Counted from the first letter of the stretch, positions 11,201 through 19,659 are shown. The stretch: 64,000 nucleotides of DNA from an uncultured Acidobacteriia bacterium (GCA_903907865.1 CAIVPR010000027.1:1-64000), one strand, 5' to 3'. Translations and numbers: made by a program. The notes: generated from the letters alone by a model not told the origin.

Positions 11201-11843
11201 GTCGGACAACCTGACCAAGAACGTGGTCGGACGTCCCCACGCGGTCAACTTGAACATGGGCTACCAAGTACCCAACGGCAGCCGCCTCTGGAAGAATTTC
11301 CTCACCAAAGGCGCGCTCGACGGCTGGCGGTTCGCGCTGGTGGGATCCATCTTCTCCGGCACTCCGATTACCGTGGGTTGCGCTGCGGCTAGCGCCCCGA
11401 TCGGCTACTGGACCGGGACCCCGACTGGCGGCATCCCATTCCGCTGCCAGATGTCCGGCACCAACTACTGGCTCCCGGCAAGTTCCACCGCGCCCTCGAA
11501 CATCGACCCCCGCCTCTGGTATCCGTTCGACGCCAAGGTATTCTCGCTACCCGGCATCAACTCGCTGGGGATTGGCAACACGCCCCCGACTCTGACCTAC
11601 GGGCCGGGTCTGGAGAACTTCGACGTCTCGATGCAGAAGTCGTTCAAGGTGTTGGAGGGCAAGACCTTGGAGTTCCGCGCCGAGGCGTTCAATTCGCTGA
11701 ACCACTTCAATCCGGCGAATCCGAACACGTCGCTGACGTACAACTTCACCACCGGGGCGCAGACCAACGCGTCGTTCGGCGCGATCACCGGGGCCCAGCA
11801 CAACGCGCGCCGGATGGCCGTTTCACTGAAGCTGCGCTTTTGA
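8259..11843 (+). CDS. Oar-like TonB-dependent outer membrane receptor 1
   Basis: 1194 residues. A signal peptide ending at AYAQS is followed by a carboxypeptidase-regulatory/Cna-B-like domain (about 27-115, starting TGQISGTVVDSGGAAVVGA). A plug with ISGRDYLGILRTLPGVQ and a long beta-barrel with many aromatic-rich strands come next. It ends in MAVSLKLRF, a typical outer-membrane beta-signal with terminal Phe. It would import a large substrate using TonB energy; the substrate cannot be read from sequence. The start is GTG at 8259. Such Oar/CarboxypepD_reg receptors are greatly expanded in Acidobacteriota. Confidence 0.93.
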   Translation: MGRNSIIRLALCALSLFHSAAYAQSVTGQISGTVVDSGGAAVVGASVKLTNDLTKVVRAETVNPDGQFLFTNLVPGNYSVRISHQGFKAWDQQAINVSAEERVALHDIHLTLGDVNTTVEVTADVARVATDSSDRSITIDTTQIENTPISGRDYLGILRTLPGVQMVSTNDAPGWGNSNSNPVNGGQAGQFLVTLSGIASQDSGSPGTGGYLAPNIDAIGEVKVMVSNYTAEYGARAGGQMNVQIKSGNQKFHGTGYYFFRHEEFAANEFFNNKNGVTKPKYRYQNPGGTIGGPLFVPGLPFNKSRTKLFFFFSEDFLHTYVTGGVNNYTMPSDLERAGDFSKTVTSTGVLIPVKDPTTHVAFPGNVLPKSQINPAGYALMNLFPLPSATDPSGQRRYNGQYQFNREQPREDRILRLDYNLGPKTSSYLSLIQDFQADRGVGATLNGGGGWGQYASNYDILSAGFSFTVIRTIKNNLINESVVGINRAHQIVSPSDPAKFAAVNQLPALKGPDGQPVTLPHFFPGNFLNLIPNINFTTNGAQSAGQGVTAPPSFGRDSRWPFNGTDQILNISDNLTWIKKNHTVKFGAYYEHTSRNVSVYSTYNTAGTYWFGSDTANPYDTGYAYSNLLVGTVQAYGEDNIKQLNHSRYNQVEWFAQDSWKVAKRVTIDAGLRVQILQPTYSQGATLGLFQGSAYSATKSGQLLFPALVAGQKVAVNPQTGAVYPFARATSFDPSSYPANGLPYSGIVQFNSKFFHTPPPQFGPRIGFAWDVFGKGKTALRGGFGIFYGRAYGVDTIGATSAGVGPMAAPPAFRSPIYYNTNFASLLSTQGFYGAQNVNGGSQDYKNPTTYNWSFGVQQDVKHGIILDIAYVGNVSHHGFGTANDANAVPPLTDWTPQGGAVKAYLDPTSTNGTGAFYATNLIRGISGYEGYGSISTFTSLGESSYNSMQAQVNRRFGKRLQFSTNYTWSKTITFSHNQWVSDNLTKNVVGRPHAVNLNMGYQVPNGSRLWKNFLTKGALDGWRFALVGSIFSGTPITVGCAAASAPIGYWTGTPTGGIPFRCQMSGTNYWLPASSTAPSNIDPRLWYPFDAKVFSLPGINSLGIGNTPPTLTYGPGLENFDVSMQKSFKVLEGKTLEFRAEAFNSLNHFNPANPNTSLTYNFTTGAQTNASFGAITGAQHNARRMAVSLKLRF

Positions 11844-11874
11844 CGCTCAGGCCGCTTTCAGCGATAATGAGCAC

Positions 11875-12171
11875 ATGACGCGCGACGAGGTACTCGCGAA
11901 GTTGCGGGAGCACGAGTCCGCCCTGCGGGCACACGGGGTTGTGCGCTTGTCGCTGTTTGGCTCAACGGCTCGAGGCGATGGCCGTCCAGATTCGGACATT
12001 GATCTTATGGCCAAGTACGACGACACGAAGCGCATTTCCCTGCTAGATATTGTCGGCATCCAGTTGGATCTGGAGAGCGTTCTGGGCAGACCGGTGGATC
12101 TGGTTGAGGAAGGTCGCTTGAAACCGCGCGTGCAACGGAGCGTCGAGCGGGACGTGGTGAATGCCTTCTAA
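11875..12171 (+). CDS. MntA-like minimal nucleotidyltransferase antitoxin
   Basis: 98 residues with the MNT core: LSLFGSTARGDGRPDSDIDL, containing GS (29-30) and the D-x-D metal pair (41 and 43). In the type VII MntA/HepT toxin-antitoxin system the MNT protein AMPylates and silences the HEPN RNase. The gene overlaps the downstream HEPN gene by 11 bases. It begins about 30 bases after the receptor gene. Confidence 0.92.
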   Translation: MTRDEVLAKLREHESALRAHGVVRLSLFGSTARGDGRPDSDIDLMAKYDDTKRISLLDIVGIQLDLESVLGRPVDLVEEGRLKPRVQRSVERDVVNAF

Positions 12172-12517
12172 AGATCCACGTACGCGTTTCGAGGACATCC
12201 TCGAGAACATCGCAAGAATTGAGACGCACCTCGTCGGATTCGACCGCGACGCGTTCTTGGACGATCCCAAGACCTACGACGCGGTCGAGCGTTGTTTGGA
12301 GCGGGCGTGCGAGGCCAGCCGTGCGCTGGGAGCCTTGGCCGAGGAACTCTGTCCCGAGATCCCTTGGGACCAAATCCGCGGCTTGGGGAACGTGCTACGC
12401 CATGAATACGACCGCATTGATGGCTACCGGATCTGGGATATCGTGGAGTTTCAACTACATCCGCTCAAGACCGCAGTCACGCGGGCATTGGCGGAACTGG
12501 GTGAAGAGCCCGAGTAA
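12161..12517 (+). CDS. HepT-like HEPN ribonuclease toxin (DUF86)
   Basis: 118 residues, all-helical, with the DUF86 pattern W(D)QIRGLGNVLRHEYDRID. His81 and Tyr83 fit the H-x-Y end of the HEPN site. The arginine expected five residues before that His (RX4H) is Gly76; an arginine sits at 80 instead. This GN.LRH.YD form recurs in a DUF86 subfamily, so it need not mean loss of function. It is coupled to the MNT gene and would be the toxin of the pair. Confidence 0.9.
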   Translation: MPSKDPRTRFEDILENIARIETHLVGFDRDAFLDDPKTYDAVERCLERACEASRALGALAEELCPEIPWDQIRGLGNVLRHEYDRIDGYRIWDIVEFQLHPLKTAVTRALAELGEEPE

Positions 12518-12568
12518 CGAAACGAGCTGCCCACCCTCCACCGCACCCAATGTGATAAGTCTTTGGGG

Positions 12569-13558
12569 ATGAAGTTGTCGCGCATTCCCACCCTCCTCCT
12601 CCTGGCCGCCTCCGCCCTTACCGCCGCCAAACTCCAAATCTACGTCGCCAACAGTGACGACGACAAGATCACCATCATCGACCCGGCCACCGACACTGTC
12701 TCCGGCGAGATCCACGTCTCGGCCAATCCACACGGCATCGTCCCCTCGCCCGACGGCAAGCGCTTCTACATCTCCAGCGAAAGCAAGGACGTCCTCGACG
12801 TGGTGGACCGCGCGACCTCGAAGGTCATCAAAAGCATCCCCATCGGCCTCCGCCCCAACAACGTCGCCATCACGGCGGACGGCAAGCGGGTCTACGTCTG
12901 CATCCGAGGCAAGTCGTGGGTCGACATCATCGACACCGTTTCCCTCGAAAAGGTGAAAAGCGTGGAGGTCGGCAAAGGTCCGCACAACGTCTACCGGACG
13001 CCCGACGGCAAATCCATGATTGCAACATCCATGGACGGCGAGAAGCTCACCGTGATCGACGCCAAGACCGAAAAGGCGAAGTTCGAGATCCTGCCCGGCG
13101 GCGTACCGCGCCCCGTGGTCATCGACGCCAGCCCCGACGGCACCATCCGCCGCCTGTTCGTGCAACTCTCAAACCTGCACGGTTTCGTAACGATCGACTG
13201 GGCCACGCGCAAGCAATCGGCCAAGATCATGCTGCCCGAAGCGCCCCCCGACGCCAAGCCGCTCATCCCCGCCACGTTCTCGCACGGCATGGCCATCTCG
13301 CCCGACCACAAAACAATCTGGGTCGACAGCATGCTGAACAACACCGTCAACATCTTCAACATGTCGGACCTGAAGCAGATCGCGACAGTGCCGGTGGGAC
13401 GCGGCCCGGACTGGATGGTCTTCACTCCCGACGGCAAGAAATGCTACGTGTCGAACGCGGGGGCGAATTCGGTGTCCGTGATCGACGGCGCAACGTTCAA
13501 GGAACTGAAGCGCATCCCCGTCGGGAAGGTACCCAAGCGCATCATTGTTTCCGAATAG
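12569..13558 (+). CDS. Secreted YncE-like beta-propeller protein
   Basis: 329 residues from ATG 12569, which directly opens a signal peptide (LLLLAASALTAAKL). At least six blade repeats follow, of the pattern 'v.npHgi..spDGkr.Yv...s..v.viD..t.kv..ip.G', for example IYVANSDDDKITIIDPATD and CYVSNAGANSVSVIDGATF. These are typical of the YVTN/YncE family of periplasmic or extracytoplasmic 40-residue-repeat propellers. The ligand is unknown. It is convergent with the next gene, with an 18-base gap. Confidence 0.85.
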   Translation: MKLSRIPTLLLLAASALTAAKLQIYVANSDDDKITIIDPATDTVSGEIHVSANPHGIVPSPDGKRFYISSESKDVLDVVDRATSKVIKSIPIGLRPNNVAITADGKRVYVCIRGKSWVDIIDTVSLEKVKSVEVGKGPHNVYRTPDGKSMIATSMDGEKLTVIDAKTEKAKFEILPGGVPRPVVIDASPDGTIRRLFVQLSNLHGFVTIDWATRKQSAKIMLPEAPPDAKPLIPATFSHGMAISPDHKTIWVDSMLNNTVNIFNMSDLKQIATVPVGRGPDWMVFTPDGKKCYVSNAGANSVSVIDGATFKELKRIPVGKVPKRIIVSE

Positions 13559-13576
13559 GGGCTTCCGAATAGGCGT

Positions 13577-13951
13577 TTACGGCCCGAAACCCAGCGTCTC
13601 GAAAACCTTGCGGAGATACAAACGCACCACGCCGCCCTCCACCCGCACAAAGACGCTCTGTTCCTTGAGCCCGACCACCTGCCGAACAGCACCTGGAATC
13701 CACAACTTTCCATCGGCGGATAGACTCGCGACGAAATCCTCGTCGCCGTCGGCATCCTCCTCGGGACCAACCGGCTGCAGTTCAATACAATGGTCGTTCA
13801 ACGGCACGGTTCGAAGCAGGGTCCAAGTGTTGGCCATGCAATAACGGTGCACCGGCGCGGGCATCTGGAGGGTCCCGGACTGCACACGCCCCATGAACGT
13901 CCCTTCCGGGGCTACCACCTGTTCCGGACTCGTCTCGAAGACCGCACCCAT
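13577..13951 (-). CDS. Divergent MraZ/SpoVT-AbrB-like protein
   Basis: 124 residues with two similar halves. The first (about 19-55) reads GRVQSGTLQMPAPVHRY...WTLLRTV; the second (about 78-120) reads ADGKLWIPGAVRQVVGLKEQ with VFVRVEGGVVRLY. Both fit the swapped-hairpin beta pattern 'd..GRi.iP...r...gl...v.v.....i.ly' of MraZ and AbrB-type DNA-binding proteins. The mraZ neighbourhood genes (mraW, ftsI) are absent, so this is not a standard mraZ locus. Its ATG is 24 bases from the divergent cysteine-synthase-like gene. Confidence 0.55.
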   Translation of the reverse strand: MGAVFETSPEQVVAPEGTFMGRVQSGTLQMPAPVHRYCMANTWTLLRTVPLNDHCIELQPVGPEEDADGDEDFVASLSADGKLWIPGAVRQVVGLKEQSVFVRVEGGVVRLYLRKVFETLGFGP

Positions 13952-13975
13952 GAGCCGAGCGTACCATGTGAATTC

Positions 13976-14890
13976 ATGGCAATCTTGGAATCCGGGCCGC
14001 AGCCGCCTTCAGCATTTGACAGCCCGAACGCCACCCCGCTTGTCCGGGTGGACCTCGACGGCACCGGCATCTGGTGCAAGCTGGAATACCTCAATCCCAG
14101 CGGCTCCACCAAGGACCGTATCGCCCGGTACATCCTTGGACACGCCCTCTTGAGCGGGTTGGTGCGCAAGGGAGACCTGGTGGTCGAGGCATCCAGCGGT
14201 TCCACCAGCATCGCCATGGCCCTTGCCTGCGCGCGGCTCGGCCTGCGCTTCGAGGCCGTGATGCCGGAAGGCGTCACCAACGAACGTACCCTCATGATCC
14301 GCGCCTTCGGCGGCGGCATCCGCTTCACGCCCCAGGCCGACGGCATCGTGGGTGCCCTGCGCGAGTCCGAGCGTATCGCCGCGGAGCAGGGCGGCTTCCT
14401 CCCCCGGCAGTTCTCCAACCCCCTGAACGCGGAAGCCCACCGCCTCGGCACGGCACGCGAAATATTGGACGTGCTGCCATCGGTCGAAGCCGTGGTCAGC
14501 GGCGTCGGCACCGGCGGAACCCTCGTCGGCCTGTTCGAAGGCTGCCCGGGCTCCATCCCCGTCTTCGCCCGTCCGGTGGACCACCTCACCTCCGACCCCG
14601 AATGCTGCAGCTTCAGTCCCCGCATCCCCGGCGTGGTCGAATGCGTCTCCCAACTCTTCCGGCCCGACCGTATGCCGACTCTCGAAACCGTCGAAGTTTC
14701 CGCCAGTGACGCCATCCACGCCGCTCGCCGCATCATCGCCGCAGGCTACCCGGTCGGCCCGAGTTCCGGCCTGAACTACTGCGCCGCCGTCCACATCGCG
14801 CGCCGCCTCGGTCCCCGCGCCAACGTCGTAACCGTCTTCCCGGACCGCATGGAACGCTACTTCAGCGGTGAACTGTTCCGGGGCATGTGA
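13976..14890 (+). CDS. Cysteine synthase-family PLP enzyme
   Basis: 304 residues from ATG 13976. The PLP lysine lies in NPSGSTKDR (Lys46), the phosphate- and substrate-binding loop in SSGSTSIAMA, and the glycine loop in GVGTGGTLVG, with PVGPSSGLN near the end. These match the CysK/CysM/cystathionine beta-synthase fold type II family, which makes cysteine from an activated serine. The middle of the protein is shorter than in standard CysK. The exact substrate is uncertain; cysteine synthase is the best general call. A DJ-1/PfpI gene follows 20 bases later. Confidence 0.85.
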   Translation: MAILESGPQPPSAFDSPNATPLVRVDLDGTGIWCKLEYLNPSGSTKDRIARYILGHALLSGLVRKGDLVVEASSGSTSIAMALACARLGLRFEAVMPEGVTNERTLMIRAFGGGIRFTPQADGIVGALRESERIAAEQGGFLPRQFSNPLNAEAHRLGTAREILDVLPSVEAVVSGVGTGGTLVGLFEGCPGSIPVFARPVDHLTSDPECCSFSPRIPGVVECVSQLFRPDRMPTLETVEVSASDAIHAARRIIAAGYPVGPSSGLNYCAAVHIARRLGPRANVVTVFPDRMERYFSGELFRGM

Positions 14891-14910
14891 CGGCCCGATA
14901 GAATCGGGGT

Positions 14911-15444
14911 ATGGAACTCAAAGGCAAGCGCATTGCGATGCTGGTCGACCAGATGTACCAGGAGATGGAAGTATGGGTGCCGATTTACCGGCTCCGCGAG
15001 GCCGGCGCGGAAGTGGTCACGGTCGGTGCCGAGGCGGGCAAAGTCTACCCCAGCAAACTCGGGTACCCTTGCACCGCGCAGATCTCCTATGATGTCGCCC
15101 GCGCCGAGGACTTCGACGGCGTGATCGCACCGGGCGGCTTCGCCCCCGATTTCATCCGCCGACACCCAACAGCCATCGCGTTTGTGAAGGAAGTTGCCGC
15201 ACAAGGCAAACTCGCCGCCGCCATTTGCCATGGACCCTGGGTTCTGTGCTCCGCCGACGTGCTCCGGGGCAAGCGCGCCACATCCTTCTTCGCCATCAAG
15301 GACGACGTGGTGAACGCCGGCGCGATCTGGGAAGACGCCGAAGTCGTCGTCGACGGCAACATCGTGACGTCGCGCAAGCCGGACGACCTGCCCGCGTTCT
15401 GCCTCGCCTGCATTGAAGTCGCAGCCAGCGGGCCGGTGGCCTAG
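14911..15444 (+). CDS. DJ-1/PfpI family protein
   Basis: 177 residues covering one class I glutamine amidotransferase-like domain. The nucleophile elbow is AAAICHGPW with Cys106; a VIAPGGFAPD turn lies near 71-80 and Glu18 stands in the usual conserved position of the family. Members act as peptidases, deglycases or chaperones; which applies here cannot be told. A GGGG-type ribosome binding site sits just before the ATG. It ends 8 bases before the ABC operon. Confidence 0.88.
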   Translation: MELKGKRIAMLVDQMYQEMEVWVPIYRLREAGAEVVTVGAEAGKVYPSKLGYPCTAQISYDVARAEDFDGVIAPGGFAPDFIRRHPTAIAFVKEVAAQGKLAAAICHGPWVLCSADVLRGKRATSFFAIKDDVVNAGAIWEDAEVVVDGNIVTSRKPDDLPAFCLACIEVAASGPVA

Positions 15445-15452
15445 GACGTCCC

Positions 15453-16382
15453 GTGGCCGAATTTGCCATTGAAACCGACGGACTCACGAAGGTCTTTCCC
15501 GGAGGTCTGCGCGCGGTCGACGAGGTCTCGATCCGCGTCCAGTCCGGCTCAACCTTCGGCCTGCTGGGCGCGAACGGGGCGGGCAAGACCACTTTCGTCA
15601 AGATGCTGCTCTCTTGCTGCGAACCGACGTCGGGCGACGCGAAGATCTTCGGCAACAACGCGCGCCGCCCGGAGTCCCGTCGTTCCGTCGGCTACTTGCC
15701 GGAAAACCACCGTTTCCCCACCTATATGACCGGCTGGGACATGCTCGATTTCTACGGAGCCCTTTCCGGCATGGACGGCTCGGCCCGCAAACGCCGCATT
15801 CCGGAGGTCCTCGAATTGGTCGGCTTGGACGAGCGGGCGCACCATCTCCGCCTCGGCAAATACTCGAAGGGGATGTTGCAGCGGGTCGGCTTGGCCCAGG
15901 CGCTGATGCATTCACCCAGCCTGCTCGTGCTGGACGAGCCCAGCGACGGTGTCGATCCCGTCGGACGCAAGCAAATCCGCGACGTGCTGCAGGAACTCGA
16001 GCGCAAGGGCGTCACGGTATTCCTGAACTCCCACCTGCTGGCCGAAGTCGAGGTCTTCTGCCGCGACGTCGCCATCATCCAAAAAGGCAAATTGGCCTTG
16101 ACCGGCAACGTGCAGGACTTGACCCGGGGCAGCGGTTATCGAGTAGAGGTGTCGGAAGTGCCGGAGGCCTTGCGGACAGAGGTCCGGGGCCTCGCCTCGG
16201 GCGAAACCGAAGGCACCGGCACCATCCAATGGATGTTTGGTAGCCGCGAAGCCGCCAACGGGGCGGTCGACCGCCTCCGGGCCGGTGGCTGCGAGATCGA
16301 ATCGTTGTCCCGCACCCGCAGCACGTTGGAGGAAGTGTTCATCCGCACCGTCCAACCTACGAAATCGGAGGCTGGACAATGA
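15453..16382 (+). CDS. ABC transporter ATP-binding protein
   Basis: 309 residues. The nucleotide-binding domain has Walker A GANGAGKTT, the Q-loop region YLPENHRFPTY, signature YSKGMLQRVGLAQAL and Walker B LLVLDEPSDGVDP with an H-loop in LNSHLLAEVE. The C-terminal 80 residues are the extension usual in exporters of the CcmA/DrrA/Nos type. The GTG start at 15453 has AGGA six bases upstream. The stop overlaps the permease start (ATGA). Confidence 0.94.
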   Translation: MAEFAIETDGLTKVFPGGLRAVDEVSIRVQSGSTFGLLGANGAGKTTFVKMLLSCCEPTSGDAKIFGNNARRPESRRSVGYLPENHRFPTYMTGWDMLDFYGALSGMDGSARKRRIPEVLELVGLDERAHHLRLGKYSKGMLQRVGLAQALMHSPSLLVLDEPSDGVDPVGRKQIRDVLQELERKGVTVFLNSHLLAEVEVFCRDVAIIQKGKLALTGNVQDLTRGSGYRVEVSEVPEALRTEVRGLASGETEGTGTIQWMFGSREAANGAVDRLRAGGCEIESLSRTRSTLEEVFIRTVQPTKSEAGQ

Positions 16383-17215
16383 ACGCCACGGCATGGACCG
16401 CAACGGTCGCGTTGATCCGCGACACATTCCGCGAAGCCTTCGCGCGCCGCGTCTTTTGGGGCTTCTTCGGAGCGGCAACGGTCATCCTGCTCTTCCTGTG
16501 GTTCATCTCGCGCATCGACGTGGTCCAAGGGGCCAATGCAAGTGCGCTGCTAATGGGCCGCAACCAACCGAGTCCCGACGTGGAACTCATGGTCCGCCAG
16601 ACGCAGAGCTTCATCGCCATGATCCTCTACTACGCCGGTATGGGGCTGGCCGTCTTCGCCTCGGCGGGACTCGTTTCCGCCATGTTCGAGCCGGGCCGCA
16701 TTGAACTGCTCCTGTCCAAGCCCGTCTCCCGCACCCATCTTCTCCTCGGCCGCTATGCCGGGAACCTGCTGGTAGTGGCGACGAACATCATCTACCTGGT
16801 GGGTGGGTCGTGGATCATTTTCGGCCTAAAAACGGGTGTCTGGGGTGCTGGATTCCTCCTGTCGAGCCTCTGCACCATCTTCGTGTTCTCCGTCCTGCTC
16901 TCCGTGATCGTCCTCGTGGGAGTGGTCTGGGACTCGGCCGCGATCGCCATTATGGTGACCTTCGCCCTGATGATCGCGGCCCCCATCCTGGCCCAGGAGC
17001 AGACCATCGTCCGGCTGCTGAGTTCGGAGTTTTCGCGTGACGTGGTGAGGGTGCTGCATTTCTGCCTGCCCCGAACCTCGGAGATTTCCGACATCGTGAA
17101 GCAGTTGATCATGGGCCAGCCCGTAAGGAGTTGGGAACCCATGTGGACCACCGGCGCGTTCGGCGCGGCTGTCTTGTGGCTCGGCATCCGGGAATTCCGC
17201 CGGAGGAGCTATTGA
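16379..17215 (+). CDS. ABC transporter permease
   Basis: 278 residues with about six transmembrane segments and the pattern 'FEPGRIELLLSKPVSRTHLLLGRYAGNLL', which is typical of ABC-2-type/NosY-like permeases. It is encoded by a gene overlapping the ATPase gene and must form the membrane half of the same exporter. The substrate is unknown. The next gene starts within its stop codon region. Confidence 0.88.
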   Translation: MNATAWTATVALIRDTFREAFARRVFWGFFGAATVILLFLWFISRIDVVQGANASALLMGRNQPSPDVELMVRQTQSFIAMILYYAGMGLAVFASAGLVSAMFEPGRIELLLSKPVSRTHLLLGRYAGNLLVVATNIIYLVGGSWIIFGLKTGVWGAGFLLSSLCTIFVFSVLLSVIVLVGVVWDSAAIAIMVTFALMIAAPILAQEQTIVRLLSSEFSRDVVRVLHFCLPRTSEISDIVKQLIMGQPVRSWEPMWTTGAFGAAVLWLGIREFRRRSY

Positions 17216-18141
17216 GGCTTGGCTTGTTCTTCCTGCTCGGCGCGCTCCCCATCAGCGCCCAGCCGCCGGTTGACGCCGTTTTGCGCCAGATGGTGCCCCC
17301 GGCCTCGACGTCGGTTCTCGGCATCCGCATGGCAAGTCTCCGCAATACCGACTTCTACCGCCGGATGATGCAGCAGGGAAAATTGCCCATGTTCGAGCGT
17401 TTCGGCAAGGAGACAGGCATAGATCCTCGCCAGGATGTGCGGGAATTGCTCTTCGTCAATACACCCTCCGGCGGCGTCCTCATGGCCCGCGGCACCTTTA
17501 CGCCATTGACGAACCCCGTCGACGCCGCGGCACGCTTGCGCGACGCGAAACTGACTCGCCACGGGCAGTACATCGTTTGGAGCAACGGCCCCGGGGCATT
17601 CTGTTATCTGGATGCCACGTTGGCCGCCGCTGGCGACACCCGGTCTGTGGAAGCAGCCTTGGACGAGTGGACTTCGGGCACCCACAAGGCCGGAACGCAG
17701 TTCCTCGACAAGGCCAAGTCGGTCGATCCCGCGAGCCAAGTGTGGGGGTTTTCGACGACCTTCGGGGGCTTCCTTGCCGCCAACCTGCCAAGGGCCGTGT
17801 CCGTCAACGGTTCCCCCGCCCTGGACTTCTCCAAAATCTTCCGGGGCCTCGAGAACATTTGGTTCGAGATGGACTTCTCCAAAGGGTTCAAGGCCAACCT
17901 CCATGGACTTGCCGCCACGGAACGGGATGCCGAGAACCTTCGCGACACCGCGCGCGGCCTGGTCGGGCTGGGGCGGCTCACCACACCGGAAAACCGCCCC
18001 GAACTACTGCGAATGTGGGACGGCGTCACAGCGGAACAGCGGGCGCGCGCAGTAGCCGTCCGCGCCGATGTCCCATTTGAATTGCTGGACCAACTGGTGG
18101 CGCTGATGGGGACCGCCGATCCCAAGGGTCGCGCCCGTTAG
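17212..18141 (+). CDS. Secreted protein of unknown function
   Basis: About 309 residues from TTG 17212, which is preceded by a strong GGAGG at 17202-17206 and opens a signal peptide (LGLFFLLGALPISAQ). That start overlaps the permease stop by four bases, so the gene belongs to the ABC operon. The mature part has SVLGIRMASLR...FYRRMMQQGKLP near the start and resembles uncharacterised acidobacterial proteins; no catalytic motif was recognised. It may be a periplasmic partner of the exporter, but only position supports this. Confidence 0.7.
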   Translation: MRLGLFFLLGALPISAQPPVDAVLRQMVPPASTSVLGIRMASLRNTDFYRRMMQQGKLPMFERFGKETGIDPRQDVRELLFVNTPSGGVLMARGTFTPLTNPVDAAARLRDAKLTRHGQYIVWSNGPGAFCYLDATLAAAGDTRSVEAALDEWTSGTHKAGTQFLDKAKSVDPASQVWGFSTTFGGFLAANLPRAVSVNGSPALDFSKIFRGLENIWFEMDFSKGFKANLHGLAATERDAENLRDTARGLVGLGRLTTPENRPELLRMWDGVTAEQRARAVAVRADVPFELLDQLVALMGTADPKGRAR

Positions 18142-18142
18142 C

Positions 18143-18658
18143 CTACGCGCTCGCGCGGATCTCGTCGATCTGCGCCAAATGCCGCGCCGCGTGTCCCGCC
18201 ATGATGAGCAGGTACTGGTAGCCGCTCACCACGCCGAACAAGGGGTGCTTGGCGGTGACGAAGTCCAAGTCCACGTCCCACGACACAACGAAATCCGCAG
18301 TGGCCCGGCGCGCGCCGGACCACGCTTCCAGCGCCGCCGCCAGACTGCTGAATTCGCCAGTCGGATGAACCCTCTCCGGCGCGGAAGCCGGGTTTTCCCT
18401 GCTGTGGATCCGGCGCGACAACTCCGCTTCCTTCTCCGCGCTCTCGAGCGAGGTGTCAACCGGACGGGCGGACTGCAACAGCCGCAACATGCCCCCCTCC
18501 GCGCGCCCGACATGCTCCACGATCTCGAGGATTGTCCAACAGCCTGGTCCACGGGACTTCGACGCCTCGGATTCGGAAATCGAAGAAACACGCGACGTGA
18601 ACACAGTGCGGTTCTCTTCGAGGTGCGCCAGGATGGCCGACTTTCTTTGGCTGGACAT
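18143..18658 (-). CDS. DinB family protein
   Basis: 171 residues, predominantly helical. It has the DinB-type histidine pattern: ILEIVEHVGRAE near 43-54, and AGHAARHLAQI near the C-terminus. The family forms four-helix bundles that bind a divalent metal and include thiol-dependent transferases; the substrate is not predictable. It is convergent with the preceding gene (one base apart) and divergent from the SMP-30 gene. Confidence 0.85.
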   Translation of the reverse strand: MSSQRKSAILAHLEENRTVFTSRVSSISESEASKSRGPGCWTILEIVEHVGRAEGGMLRLLQSARPVDTSLESAEKEAELSRRIHSRENPASAPERVHPTGEFSSLAAALEAWSGARRATADFVVSWDVDLDFVTAKHPLFGVVSGYQYLLIMAGHAARHLAQIDEIRASA

Positions 18659-18681
18659 GCTGAGGTAAGATTAACATCGCC

Positions 18682-19659
18682 ATGCGTAATCTCGCCCTGC
18701 TCGCAATTGCCTCATTCCTGACAATGCCGCTCCCCGCCGCCGAGCGGATAACCACGTCGGCCCCCAAGCTTGTAGCCGAATCGGGGGCACGCGAGGGTCC
18801 GTCCTGGGACCCGTTCACCGGTACCCTGTACTTCGTCTCCGGCAACAATGTCAACAAGTTGAAGCCCGGCGGCAAGGTGGAACACTTCCGCACGGATGCG
18901 CCCGGCGCGAACGGGTCGATGGTGGATCCCGAGGGTCGCGTCGTAGTTTGCGAAGCAGGCGGGCGCAGGGTCACCCGGACGGAGAAGGACGGCTCCCTGA
19001 CCGTGCTGGCCGAGACCTTCGAGGGCCACAAATTCAATTCGCCGAACGACCTGTCAGTCGACGCCAAAGGCCGGATCTACTTCACCGACCCGCGCTACGG
19101 CGGCAGGGACACCATGGAGATCCGTGACAGCGGGGGCCAACTGGTGGAAGGCGTCTACCGTATCGACGCCCCCGGCAAGGTCTCCCGCATCCTCACGCAC
19201 GAGGTCGAACGCCCGAACGGCATCCTCGTTTCGCCTGACGGACGGCACCTCTACATCGCCGACAACATGAACAACAAGGACGGCGGTGCCCGCAAACTCT
19301 ACCGGTTCGACTTGAACCCCGACGGCACCGTCTCCCCAAACAGCCGGAAGCTCATCTTCGACTGGAAGAACGCACGCGGCCCGGACGGCTTCAAGATGGA
19401 CCGCGCGGGCCGTCTCTACGTAGCGGCCGGACTCAACAAGCCAAGCCGGTTCGAGACCGCCGACGAACTGAAGGGTGGAGTCTACGTCATCTCGGCCGAC
19501 GGCAAGCTGCTGGAATTCATCCCCCTGCCGAAAGACGAAAGCACCAACTGCGCCTTCGGGGACAAGGATCTGAAGACGCTCTACATGACTGCGGGCGACC
19601 AGTTGTGGAGCGTCCGCGTGAAGACGCCGGGCCGCATCAGCGCCCAAAAGCTGAATTAG
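18682..19659 (+). CDS. Secreted SMP-30/gluconolactonase family protein
   Basis: 325 residues with a signal peptide (MRNLALLAIASFLTMPLPAAE). The six-bladed propeller motifs of the family are present: EGPSWDPFTGTLYFV with the metal-binding Glu, FNSPNDLSVDAKGRIYFTDPRYG with Asn/Asp, and RPNGILVSPDGRHLYIAD. Related enzymes hydrolyse sugar lactones. The export signal points to periplasmic action. It is followed by a clear terminator. Confidence 0.9.
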   Translation: MRNLALLAIASFLTMPLPAAERITTSAPKLVAESGAREGPSWDPFTGTLYFVSGNNVNKLKPGGKVEHFRTDAPGANGSMVDPEGRVVVCEAGGRRVTRTEKDGSLTVLAETFEGHKFNSPNDLSVDAKGRIYFTDPRYGGRDTMEIRDSGGQLVEGVYRIDAPGKVSRILTHEVERPNGILVSPDGRHLYIADNMNNKDGGARKLYRFDLNPDGTVSPNSRKLIFDWKNARGPDGFKMDRAGRLYVAAGLNKPSRFETADELKGGVYVISADGKLLEFIPLPKDESTNCAFGDKDLKTLYMTAGDQLWSVRVKTPGRISAQKLN

